Of a stretch of DNA of 64,000 nt, positions 22,301 to 32,625 are shown piece by piece. Each line of letters opens with the position of its first letter. Within the stretch, counting starts at the first letter, position 1. The DNA is from Phoronis australis (Eukaryota > Phoronida > Phoronidae), in NCBI GenBank assembly GCA_002633005.1, contig NMRA01000208.1, positions 338,584 to 402,583 of the forward strand, given 5' to 3'. Made by a program: the position numbers and the translations under genes. The notes beneath the pieces were generated by a model that saw only the letters and a program-made list of their open reading frames with translations, was not told where the DNA came from and searched no databases.

Positions 22301-24889
22301 TAAGTCTTAGCTTTTATCACAATACCAAAGACAACAAGTTTAGCCAGGTAGATTGTACGCTTTATTTACAACTGAAAAAATGTATTCTTTTTTCCGGGTG
22401 TCAAATGAAATATTTTAAGTGGCACACAGTTTTACACTAGGTTGCACGAGGAGAAATGAGCTTACTTTTTGTGATTTTGTTTTAATAGGTGCTGCCAATT
22501 GAAAACAAAATGAAGCACCCAGAAGACTTCACTGGCTTGACTGGAGTCCTCAATACATCCATGGTGGTAGTCACCTGTCTTTACACAGCTGTTGGTTTCT
22601 ATGGTTACTTGCGATATGGCAGTGATGTACAAGGCAGCATAACTCTAAATCTGCCAACCGATTGGTTAGTATTCTTGTTTGATGAGACATGTTAATCCCT
22701 TGTTAATTAAAAATGGCCGTAATTTTGGAAGTAGTCTTACCTCTCACAAGAATCGTATTTCTTCTGTAAAGTGTGTTTGGCTTTTTATGGTTTAGTGCCC
22801 GGCAAGGAGAATTTCATCAATTTCAATCTTTGCCCTACAAAACCTATTTCCCCTTGCTAAGAGTTGAATATAAGCATGTTGCATCTAACATGTTCTACAT
22901 ACCTGCCTAAGCCTATACTGCAATTCCATTACCCAAAAGACAATAACAGTCACTCCAAACTTCCCAGCCAAAACATCTACACTAGCTCCTCCTATGGGGG
23001 CACATCCAAATGCAGTGAGTGAAACGTTCTCACACCTTGTCTTCAATGTCGGTTTTGTTAGGACTCGTTATTTGTAGTTATACTCTGTGTATTAAGCACC
23101 TCACATGAGTGCTTTTTCTACACTGGTTTCTAGTTTATGTATGTGAAATGGCTGCTCACTCTTGTAGTATCGTTTAGCCAGCCGGTTCATGTTCACAGGT
23201 TTTATCTTTTGCTATAAAAAATAATTGCTGGCAGTCTGGTGCATGTTGTACCAGACGCACACGTGCACTGCTCGTGTGGACCCACTGCCCTGATCACTTG
23301 GAACCATTTTTATGCTTTATTAACATACAGTTAAAACCGAACTGAAGACCTAGAGACCTGACTCAAGGGTCTAGCAGTGTGTCCCAGTGGGACTTTGACC
23401 CAGTGACCTTGAGTATAGGAAGCTGACATTTATCTCACTGTACCACACTGCCTCTTTAGGCTAGGTTTGAAACTAAAATATTAAATTTTCAAACAATGTT
23501 ATGCTTTGTTTGTATATGCTGTAGCTGGAAAATGATACAGGACTATTAGTTTTATTACACTAAAAAAATCTCCAATTTGGGGCAATCTGTAGAATTTGAG
23601 ACACCAAAAATTGAATTTTTTCCATTCTGTAATTTGAGACGAGGGTAATTTTGCCATCATTCCATGTGAGTCTTGAATTTGGGATGGCCACTATTGGCTA
23701 ATTTTAGAATTTGGGACAAGCTCCGACCTTGAGCAAAGTAATTAATATTTCACTGTCCCAAATTGGAGAATTTTTACCTTTTTTCAGTTTTATTGTTTTG
23801 ATAATTGGTTTCAGGCTGTACTTGTCTGTCAGGATTATGTTCGCTTTGGCCATCTTCGTCAGTTATGGTGTGCAGTTCTACGTTCCTGTTGAAATTATCT
23901 ATCCATTTATTAGAAGGCAGATCGCCTCAAGAAAATGCCAAAAGGTTGGAGAGTATATATTTCGCGTTCTGCTGGTTCTTTTGTCATGTGAGTAGTTGGT
24001 CCACTGTCATCNCAGTCAATAGTTTTGAAATTAGCTTTCTTAGTATAAACAAGGAGGATCAACAATTGTGCAGACTTCAAAACCACTTGCTCGGACTACA
24101 AAACCAGTCGGCTAGATTACAAAACCAAATGGTCGGTGATCAAACGTGCTGTCTGGACTTCAAAACACAATGCCCTCACCCAAAAACCTAGTTGGCTGGA
24201 CACAAAACACAATGGCTGGTGCTGTAGTGCTGTAGCCTGGAGTAAGCCGTTGATTTGTTCGGCCATTGTTTTTGGCACTGGCAACCATTTTTGGTCTGGC
24301 CAGCCAGTTTTTTGGGTGTGTCCATTTGGTTTTGAGGTACTGGACATCGTGTTTTGATGTCCAACCATCAAGTAAAAACACTGCCCATTGGGTTTTGCTG
24401 TCAAACCAGCTAGTTTTGAAGTCCAACCATTTGTTGATTACCCCCAAAATGTAGTTGTTCCCATTCCCAGAAATGACGAAGTACGTAACAAGTGGTATAT
24501 GGTCTAAATGAAAATTTAATAATTTTAGTTGAAGGTGGGTCCATGGCAGTTGTTTATGTTGTTCCTTGTTTGTTTCAGTCACTCTAGCAGCAGTCATACC
24601 TTATCTGGACTTATTCATCTCACTCATCGGTGCTGTAAGCAGCAGCATCCTGGCTCTCATTATACCGCCCATCCTCGAGGTGGTCACATTTTGGCAAGAG
24701 AAACCCAAATGGTTTGCACTGACTGTGATTAAAGACATCTTTATTTTGCTGTTTGGACTTGCTGGATTCATCGTAGGAACATACGTGTCATTAGAAGCCA
24801 TTGTGGAAAAGTTCAGTAACTCTCCGGTTGTTAATGGAACCATTTTATCCACCCCTGCAGATGTTAGCCAATCAGTCATGTTGCACTAG
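13390..24889 (+). CDS. SLC36A: Proton-coupled amino-acid transporter, SLC36 family, complete, eight coding exons
   Basis: Coding exons are 13390-13571, 15227-15317, 16972-17060, 18127-18304, 21292-21570, 22489-22664, 23815-23987 and 24579-24889 (stop TAG). All junctions are AG/GT with matching phase, giving 492 codons, the usual SLC36 size. The protein moves small amino acids with protons across plasma or lysosomal membranes. An acidic cytosolic N-terminus (1-61) is followed by the family's first-helix motif KGNIGTGILAMP near residue 71. Later come CCVYVLFIAENIKQ, FAFEGISL|VLPIENKM across the exon 5/6 junction, SMVVVTCLYTAVGFYGYLRYG, VQFYVPVEIIYPF and SSSILALIIPPILEVVTFW, all matching PAT transporters in order. 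About eleven membrane helices are expected. The start ATG lies 6 bp after a splice acceptor, so a 5' untranslated exon is likely upstream. The paralogue (A1 to A4) cannot be decided by eye. Confidence 0.95.
14516..14665. mobile_element. Short foldback MITE in transporter intron 1
   Basis: Ends GGGCTGGGTTGCATAAA and TTTATGCAACTGGGCCC are imperfect inverted repeats around a 150-bp unit. GGGCCCAGTTGCATAAA-type ends are a recurrent MITE style in animal genomes. No target duplication was resolved. Confidence 0.6.
14908..14990 (+). mobile_element. tRNA-derived SINE-like head in transporter intron 1
   Basis: An A-box-like TAGTACGGTAGACTC (14919-14933) and a B-box-like GACTTCAATTCCC (14962-14974) are spaced as in a tRNA. 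The rest does not fold as a tRNA. It is probably an old SINE fragment. Confidence 0.4.
15591..15803. mobile_element. MITE copy 1, GGTAAAAATTCT family, transporter intron 2
   Basis: A unit of about 213 bp has diverged inverted ends, AGTAAAAACTCTTCAATTTG and the complement of GGTAAAAATTCTCTAATTTG. Internal words such as GGTCAGAGCTTGTCCCAAATT and GGCCATCCCAAATTT recur in reverse orientation at 23559-23779. No coding capacity. Confidence 0.7.
17389..17526. mobile_element. 138-bp MITE in transporter intron 3
   Basis: Inverted ends AGGGCTCCGTTTCAT and ATGAAACGGAGCCCT extend for about 35 bp with mismatches through an ACTCTTAACTTGAGA-like block. It is a short foldback element without coding capacity. 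The target duplication is unclear. Confidence 0.7.
18305..21291. other. Largest transporter intron (intron 4)
   Basis: A 3-kb intron, AT-rich. It holds the 65-bp minisatellite (19938-20262), a dispersed repeat just before it (19873-19935), and a probable diverged foldback element at about 20890-21230 (outer words GTGCCATCCACATGCAG and CTGTATGTGGACAGGAC, inner AGAACAAGTTG and CAACTTGTTCTTG). Open frames at 20416-20727 have no exon features. Confidence 0.55.
19938..20262. repeat. 65-bp minisatellite, five copies
   Basis: Five copies of a 65-bp unit starting CACGTGAGACTTATAGATAC begin at 19938, 20003, 20068, 20133 and 20198. Variants at one position (GAGACTTA, GAAACTTA, GAGACGTA) alternate, suggesting a two-unit pattern during expansion. 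It lies in intron 4 of the transporter gene. Confidence 0.95.
21571..22488. other. Transporter intron 5
   Basis: A 0.9-kb intron. A diverged inverted pair (AAAGGAAACTGAACCCTGTT near 21621 and AAACAGTGTTTGGTATCCTT near 21967) suggests an old foldback element of about 370 bp. A short hairpin, GCACACTTT/AAAGAGTGTGC, lies near 21840. No gene was seen. Confidence 0.4.
23370..23456 (-). mobile_element. tRNA-derived SINE-like head in transporter intron 6
   Basis: On the minus strand, GGCAGTGTGGTACAGTG (A box, 23437-23453) is followed by GGTCACTGGGTCAAAGTCCC (B box, 23391-23410). The layout is that of many invertebrate and vertebrate tRNA-derived SINEs. It is not a functional tRNA. Confidence 0.55.
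23559..23779. mobile_element. MITE copy 2, GGTAAAAATTCT family, just before exon 7
   Basis: Inverted with respect to the copy at 15591-15803 and recognisable by eye along its whole length. The right end GGAGAATTTTTACC lies only about 35 bp before the acceptor of transporter exon 7 at 23814. It may therefore supply part of the polypyrimidine and branch-point region. Confidence 0.7.
24055..24440. repeat. Palindromic array of about 20-bp units in transporter intron 7
   Basis: The left half (about 24066-24230) repeats ACTACAAAACCAGTCGGCT-like units of 18 to 25 bp, centred on CAAAACC. The right half (about 24260-24440) repeats the reverse complement, GGTTTTG and GTTTTGATGTCCAACCA. The whole is a large imperfect palindrome. 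Open frames on both strands here are repeat artefacts. Confidence 0.7.
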
Positions 24890-27702
24890 AACTCATGTTC
24901 CATTCATACTATGTCCACTTGTATTTTAGGGCGGAGCTTGTCAATTAAAACTCCCCCAATAATCCAAATATGGATTTGAAGTTGCTGCTCTGTGGCATAT
25001 CACTTGGTATTTTAGGAGAGTGTATGTTAATTGGAGAACACTGCTGTCTCCACTTACAATCCAACTATGAGGTTGGACTGACCAGCACTGTGATGTTGTT
25101 TTATCAGCCCATATTTTTAATCAATGTTGAGACTGAAAGTATTTACATCAAAGTGCCATAAAGGTGTAAGGGTTATACTTCTCAACTGTTTCTTGGCTTG
25201 CACTAGAAACACTTTGGGTTCAAAGGGGTAACTAATCCGCATATTGGCTTTATTTTTGGATGGTTGCTAATCATGGGTGTTGTCTTGTGCAATTGACATA
25301 CAAGGTTAGTGAAAACAGCTCTTTGTGAACCCTGCTCATACAACTGCTCATACCAGTTGAACTGCGTAAGTAAAAACAAGTTAACAAATGGTTTTTGGTC
25401 CTGGCTGAGAAGGTACTTTTATTATCCCTTTGAATTTTGAATAGCCAAGCCCGTAATACACAGACTGGAAGCTTGAACGTTGGTTAAAGTATTCAAAATT
25501 CTGTGATATGAGTTAAAGTTTGTAAAATTCACCTTTCGTTATTTTGCCTACTGTGGGAGTTGCATCCTGATCAATGTAAGTGCTTTTCACTTTGTTAAGT
25601 TATTTGCTGTGAACTTGTTATCAACTGTCTCAAAAATGTTCACAAAAATACTTTGAATTTGAGCACCAAGAAATCATGGCTTTTACTGGAAACCAATCAT
25701 TATTGTTATTATTATTATGGTATTTTTCTTATTCCAGGATGGAATCTTGAAATTTGTTTTGTAAGGCAAAAAGTGAAAACGTCACAGTTGACTGTGAATT
25801 CAAAAAGATTGGGAATGCATTTTGTTGGATCTCCATTACTGGCTTTGTTATAGCTCTCACGGCCTCTCCATAACGACCACTTTTAACAGCAGCACCCTTC
25901 GTTGAAATATCACACAGTTCTGACTGTTGACACTTAATCAACACTGTCTTTCAAAAAGCAAAATACGGTCTGATCTGTAGATTTTTATAAAGTGATACGG
26001 TGGTGTGGTATTTTTTGCTTTTCTAATTTTCTGTTGACCAGGGGAAATGAGGTGCACCATTGAAGTCAAAACCAAGTAGAATTAAGGTCATGAAAGCAGC
26101 GATTATCGTCAGGTCGCCAAGCCACGCAACTACCGTAGCTTTCACGTGTTTGTGTGGCTCTTCAAAATGAAATTAATTCCCCTAATCATGATGCTGGTGG
26201 GTGTGTTTATTTTTCTTTAAATAGTGGGTACAGGTGTCCAAATGAGTCCAGTGCAGTTATATTTCCTTTGGCCATAATTGTTCTCCATTTTGGCTTATCA
26301 GTGGAGGTGTTAAAATATCCTCGTTACCTTTGCACAGCAGGCTTCATAAGGTGTGAAAACACCACAGTTTTTTTATTGTCTAAGTAAGTCAATTTTGCCA
26401 TTTTCCCATCTTTTATTCCAAAACATTCTTTTGGATTCTTGGAATGAAAAGAGCAACAGTAGGTCCAGGTAAAACGATTACCTAGCACACCTATTACACA
26501 GTATTCTTGTGACCCTTTTTGATGGAATTATTGAGCAAAAATATTCTAAAATGTGTAATTTGGAGATTTTAAAACTGTTTGTAGTTGTGATGTAGCTGTT
26601 ATTTAATTGACACTATATTATTACCATTTTATGGGGAATGATTTTAGGATGTTTGTTATTGGCTGTATATTTATATAAGATGGTGTGTATTTTTATGTAT
26701 TCTTACTCTGTCGATGGTTGTTGAATGAGTTTGCTCAACATTATCACGTTCTTCTGACAGGTTGGAGTCCTGGTATTCACTTTTATTACATGACATGTAA
26801 CAAGAGCATCATGTCACCTTCTTCTTGCTTCTGAAAGTGATGAAGAAATTGCAAGAGGACAAAATAGATAAATTAGACAAAGCAAAATAGACAAAATAGA
26901 TAATGTAGGTAAACTACATTAAGTAGACAAAATAAATGTTCTGTACATTTCTGTTTGGTTACTGGGATGTTTTCTCTAAACTTTCAAACTTAAACTGGTT
27001 ATTTCTTATGCACCATGTTTTAATTGATTTAATTATTTAGTCTTTTAACAAGGTGTTTTGTTTTGAAAACTGTGAAGGTTGTTATTGTAAACTTTGGGAG
27101 AAGGTACTTATTAGAATTACAAAATCATGATTGACATATCATCCAAAAGATGGTGCTAGTGTATTGTAGTCTTGATACCACATTGTCTCTCTGCTCCATG
27201 TGTTAATGGTTGTAGCTGACTGGTGTTCCTAGTGATTATTGTTTTGGACATAATTCTATGTACTATTTGTTGTATGTTATTCCTAGATCAAAATCGTTGG
27301 TTTTTCTTTTTCTTTAGAAACTGTTATTAGCTTCTCATAATCATCTTATTAGTGTCTATCAAAGTCTAAACAGCTTAGCAAAAATTTCTATGCTGATGGT
27401 TGTTGAACATTTTAAATATAATTACCTTGACATTCAAGTGAGTGTTTATCAGGGAACAGTTGGCACATGGTAACTATGTGCTATACACAACTTAATTTGG
27501 AACAGTTTACTACAGGGTGTCAACTTTTGATGACCTAGAGTAGATGCACCTGATCAGCTAGTTCCCTGTCAATGAACAAAGGCTTTAGTGTGTTAGTGTC
27601 GAGCCTGTGGTTATGGTGCAACCTACGTTGGCGAGTGTAAAGACGTGTGTAATTAGCGTTGGCCACTGGGTGGAAAATATTGCTGGTAAATTATTCTCCT
27701 GA
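24890..27702. other. 3' untranslated region of the transporter and following non-coding DNA
   Basis: The transporter 3' UTR must begin here. Candidate AATAAA-type signals exist (for example near 26931), but none stands out. A short low-complexity GACAAAATAGATAAA-like tract lies at 26858-26935. No further gene, repeat family or RNA was recognised. Confidence 0.5.
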
Positions 27703-29223
27703 ATTAGAGGCGTAAAGACACTTTTCACGCGGTGTTTTGAGCATTACGCCGAGCGTAAGTCACGACCGTAAATTTCGACAGTACAGTTACAGGCATAATT
27801 AGTGAAAATTATGCAGGAACCTAAAAAAGTAATCAAATTTTTGCAACTTTCGTTACAAATCTCATAAATGTCTCATTTAATTCATATGAAACTTGAAGGT
27901 ACAACGCTTTATGCCATGTTCTGAACAACGCTGTTGGCGGTTGTTTTAAAATATTCCATTTAGGCATATATGGATGTGGTTTGTTTAATGTGAATGGACA
28001 TTTCTTTTTGCTAAATTTTAGCAAGAAGACATTGTCAGGAGACCCAAGTGGCTATAGTTTGGTATAAGGTCACTGAAAATAAAATTGTGCGGAGTTTCGA
28101 GTGCATTCATTGATTTAAATTTTCAATAGTGTAGTTTTGTTGATATTTGGGCTTGTCGATAATGTCCTACATAATTTTGATGAACATGCGTAGTGTTTTA
28201 AAAGTACAGTGTCACTATATAGGGTATAGTGAAAACGTGCATTTTAAAATGTGTCGATTATTGAGGGTGAAATCGACACATTTCGTTTCGCGACCAAAAC
28301 CCGCGGAAACTTCCTAATCATGCCCGGAGAAACAAAAGTACGCAAACCTCAAATCTGTCCCGGCTCCGCTCCGAGAAAATGTGTCGATTATTGGCCATTT
28401 GTGTCGGTTTCAGAAACGTTGTGTTGAAAAATTTCTAAGTCGGCCTACGAAATGTGTCGATTATTGGCCAATTTTGTCGCTTTCCCAAAGGTGCTTTGAA
28501 AATGTAACAAAAAGCAAACATATCGGGGTCGAGCGGCTGGCCGGTATACAGTCCCTAGTCGTGTCCCGGGTATCTGTGAAAACTCCCCAGACGCTGGTGC
28601 GGCGCGGTCAAGTCCCGCAGCTTAATTGCGGGGTCCGCGCTCCCAAGGTCGAAGCGCGGCTGCAAGTCTCTTAGTGTCCCTTGCGTATGTGTGCGAAATT
28701 TTCTGTTCCGAGAAATGTGTCGGTTATTGGCCATTTGTGTCGGTTTAAAGTTCAGAGACATTGGCGGTCGTGATATCGACTAAGTGCCGGCATATATACT
28801 TATGCGGTCTCCCAGAATGGCATGTGAAGCGGTCCACATACTAAAAGGCCTGATCTGCTGCCCTGCGGCCACGTATCCATTACCCACGGGTTGGCGGAGG
28901 ACCAACTGGGAGAATGAGGTCGCGCCCGCTGTCCCGGCGCCGGAAAGTGACGATCCAGTCGGTGATCGTAGTTTAATCAGCAAGTTTTTGCGGGTTTTAG
29001 TTGAGAAACGAAGTGTGTCGATTTCACCGTTAATAACCGACACATTTTAAAATGCACGTTTTCACTTTACCCTATCGTGCCATATATCGTTTTATGAGCG
29101 TGATAGACGAGTGAAATTTTACGGAGGTTCAACTTTTTGAGACTTCACCTGACCTGAGTGCAACCTCATCTCTCATCGGACATAACGTAAAGCGAGCGTG
29201 AAAAGTGTTTTTACGCCTGTAAT
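27703..29223. mobile_element. Outer DNA transposon, interrupted by another element
   Basis: Ends AATTAGAGGCGTAAAGACAC (27703) and the complement AATTACAGGCGTAAAAACAC (29223) form an inverted repeat continuing through TTTTCACGC. The element is split by the insertion at 28221-29073; without it the outer unit is about 670 bp. Subterminal GAGCGTAA/TTACGC words recur near both ends. No transposase is present. Confidence 0.7.
28221..29073. mobile_element. Inner DNA transposon with about 67-bp inverted repeats
   Basis: The left arm 28221-28287 begins AGGGTATAGTGAAAACGTGC. The right arm (to 29073) is its reverse complement with few differences and shares the block TTTTAAAATGTGTCG. AT flanks both ends, compatible with a 2 to 3-bp target site. 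A 30-bp word, TGTGTCGATTATTGGCC followed by ATTTGTGTCGGTT, occurs three times inside (about 28380, 28453 and 28717). Two GC-rich tracts (28540-28680 and 28840-28970) differ in composition from everything around them. No complete transposase frame was seen. Confidence 0.75.
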
Positions 29224-29849
29224 TATCGGGTGACATAGTTTGCCCCCAGCAGTCAACGATATTTAATTGATGTACGCGAGCTCGGCGAGTAAATTAGTTA
29301 TCAGCAGGAAAGCATTCCTATTATTAGGCGTACATCCAAGTTATTAGCGCAGTATTGTGTTCCAATTAAGTTCAAGTTACGTACGATTTCCGTGTCTGAT
29401 TGACAGTTTGTTAACAATCAAGACTTGTTTTTCATTAAGCTTTTACGCAGGTAGGCAACATGTTTTCTGTGGTGCTTATTCTTAGCAAGACGTGTGTCAA
29501 GGACGTCCTGTTCACTACTCACACTTGGACGAATTCGTCACTACTCTTGAAAACGAGGTGTTATGACCAAACTAGGGGTCTGCGTGCCACGCGCGCTAAG
29601 TTTATGTTTGCGTTTTTAAAATCGATGCCAAAACGAGGCACTGTGGTCTAAACAACAATGCACAGCACTGCTGCAGCGCCACCAGGCTTTGGCAAAGTCT
29701 GCAAGTAGTGAATACGAAATATGAGGACGTTTTATGTCATACTTTTTATGGTTGACTTTTTACTTTTTTCCAACGCCTTTTGTGGTTGGTTTAATAATTT
29801 AGCGCATATTTTCGCCATTTCTTTCATTGGTTATTTGTGATACGCAGAA
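29224..29849. other. Non-coding stretch between nested transposon and satellite
   Basis: A short open frame (29460-29651) has no coding signature. Nothing else was recognised. Confidence 0.45.
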
Positions 29850-32625
29850 TTTTTGTCCGCCCACATATTTTTATGTGGGCGCATATTGCTGTCATCTCTA
29901 TCTGGGCGTCCGCGGCTGTATCTCCTAAACCCCTTGCAAGATAGTATTGAAATTTGGCAGGTGTGTTCCTATGGGATTGACGACAGATGGCGACGAGTTT
30001 CGGACCGACCTGAATACCGCTGTGCCCCCTAGTGCCAATTTTAGTTTTTTACGTACGCCTCTGTATCTTCAAAGGTCCTCAACCGATTTTCATGAAATTT
30101 GGCACATAGGCATGTATTAATGAGATGACGCTATTCTGCCGTTTTCGGATGGATTCGAGGTATTTTGCGCCATCTATTGGCCATTCTTACCGTTTTCGAG
30201 TCAGGTTTTTTGGCGTCCGCCCCTCTTTGTCAACCAAATCACTCTAAGGATGATTGTGAAAATTGGCACGTATGTTCTTATTATGAAGAGGACGGTTGCC
30301 AATGATTTTCCTACGGCTTTATCTACTGTGGTGCCTCTTAGTGGCAGTTAAGTTTTTTTTTGCGCCCATGGCTGTATTTCCTAAACCGTAAGCAGGATCT
30401 TTTCTAAATTTAGAATGTGTATTTATGTGATGTTGACAACGAATGAGCACGACTTCTGAACCGATTTGAACATCGGTGTGCCCCTTAGTAACACTTTTAG
30501 TTTTTTACGCTGACCTCAACGTATATTCATAAAATTTGGCATATCAGCATCTATTAGTGAGATGACGCTATCCTCCTATTTTCGGATGGATTTGACGTAG
30601 TTTGCGCCACCTAGTGGCCATTTTTACTCTTTTCGAGTCTGTTTTTTGGCGTCTACCCCTCAACTAAACCGCTCTAAGAATGATTGTGAAGATTGGCGTG
30701 TATGTTGTTACTATGAAGAGGACAGTTGACGATGATTTTCTGACGTCTTCAACTACTGTGGCGCTTCCTAGTGGTAGTTTTGTTTTTTGCGCCCATGGCT
30801 GTATCTCCTAAACCGTTTGCAGGATCTTTGCTAAATTTAGCAAGTGTATTTATATGATGTTGACAACGAATGACCACAACTTTCAGTCGGATCTGACTAC
30901 CAGTGTGCCCCCTAGTGGTAATTTTAGTTTTTTAGGTTTAGCTCTGTATCTTCAAAGGTCCTCAACGGATTTTCAGAAAATTTGGAATTTAAGCATTTAT
31001 TGGTGAGATGATGCTATCCTCATGAGGTACTTTGCGCCACCTAGTGACCATTTTTGCTATTTTCAAGTCGTTTTTAGGCATCCACCCCTCGATCAATCAA
31101 ACCATTATATGGATGCTTTTGAAAATTGGCATGTATGTTCTCATTGTGAAGAGAACGGATGACAATAACGACTTTGACTACTGAGGTGCCTCCTAGTGGT
31201 ATTTTTATGCGCGCACATATTTATATGTGGGTGCATATTGCCGTCATCTCTGTCTGGGCGCCCGGCGTACGCGGTTGTATCTCCTAAACCACTTGCAAGA
31301 TATTGAAATTTGGCAGGTGTGTTCCCAACGGGTTGACGACAGAGGGCGACGAGTTTCGGACCGACCCGAATACCGCTGTGCCCCCTGGTGGCAATTTTAG
31401 GTTTTTACGTTTGCCTCTGTATCTTCAAAGGTCCTCAACCGATTTTCATGAAATTTGGCACATAGGCATCTATTAATGAGATGACGCTATCCTTTTGTTT
31501 TCGGATGGATTCGAGGTATTTTTCACCACCTAGTGGCCATTTTTACTGTTTGCGAGTCTGTTTTTTGCGTCCATCCCTCCATCAACCAAACCGCTCAAAG
31601 GATGATTGCGAAAATTCTCATATATGTTTTTACTATGAAGTGGACGGCTGATGATGGTTTTCCGACGACTTCAACTACTCTGGCGCCTCCTAGTGGCAAT
31701 TTTTTTTGCCCCTATGGCTGTATCTCCTAAGCCGTTTGCAGGATCTTTACTAAATTTAGTGAGTCCATTTATATGATGTTAATAACGCAGGATGACGACT
31801 TTCGGACATATCTGACTACTGGTGTGCCACCTAGTGGCAATTTTATTTTTTTACGTTTACCTCTCTATCTTCAAAGGTCCTCAATGTATTTTCATAAAAT
31901 TTGGCATACAGGCATCTGTTAATGAGGTGACGCCATATCTCCATTTTCAGATGGATTCGACCTAGTTTGCGCCACCTAGTGGCCATTTTTACTGTTTTCT
32001 AGTCTGTTTTTTTGGCGTCCACTCGTCTATCAACCAAACCGCTTTCAGAATAATTGTGAAAATTGGCATGTATGTTTTAACTATGAAGTGGACGGCTGAC
32101 GATGATTTTCCGACTTCGATTACTGTGGCGTCTCCTGTTGGCAGTTTTTTTTTTTGCGCTCATGGCTGTATTTCCTAAACCGTTTACAGGATCTTTACTT
32201 GATTTAGCAAATGTATTTATATGATGTTGACAACGAACAACGACGACTTTCGGACGGATCTGACCATTTGTGTGCCCCCTAGTGGCAATTTTAATTTTTT
32301 ACGTTTACCTCTGTATCTTCAAAGGTCCAAAACAGATTTTCATAAAATTTTGAATATTGGCATCTATTGAAAAGATGACGCTTTGCTCCTGTTTTTGGAT
32401 GGAATCTAGGTAATTTGCGCCACCTAGTGGCCATTTTTCAAACCCTGGTCAACCAAATCCTTCTAGGGATGGTTTTGAAAATTGAAATGTTCTCAGTGTG
32501 AAGAGGACGTTTGATGATGGCGACTGGCTACTGTGGCGCCTCCTAGTGGTAGCTCTGTTTTGTTTTGCATCCATAGCTGTATTTGGATGGATTGTACGTT
32601 TTTGCGCCATCTAGTGGCCATTTTT
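29850..32625. repeat. Higher-order tandem repeat, about 19 monomers of about 147 bp in trimers
   Basis: Each monomer has the order (a) ATCTCCTAAACCG-like, (b) GAAATTTGGCA-like, (c) TGATGACG-like, (d) a core near GCGCCACCTAGTGGCCATTT. Cores lie near 30022, 30167, 30330, 30477, 30604, 30761, 30904, 31034, 31186, 31378, 31524, 31683, 31823, 31969, 32128, 32272, 32417, 32536 and 32604; most spacings are 128-164 bp. Three monomer types alternate: one starts CTGTATCTCCTAAACCG, one CTGTATCTTCAAAGGTCCTC, one CAACCAAACCGCTC. This gives a repeat period of about 450 bp. Unit types are more similar at third-neighbour than at nearest-neighbour distance, the mark of trimer amplification. The last monomers are truncated. 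No coding frame. Confidence 0.9.

Noticed and set aside
24117-24597. Long frames on both strands rich in KPNG or WLDFKT
   Set aside because: Artefacts of the palindromic short-word array inside a transporter intron.
29850-32625. A coding gene or retroelement in the 2.7-kb array
   Set aside because: Stops are frequent in all frames and the periodic structure explains the sequence fully.
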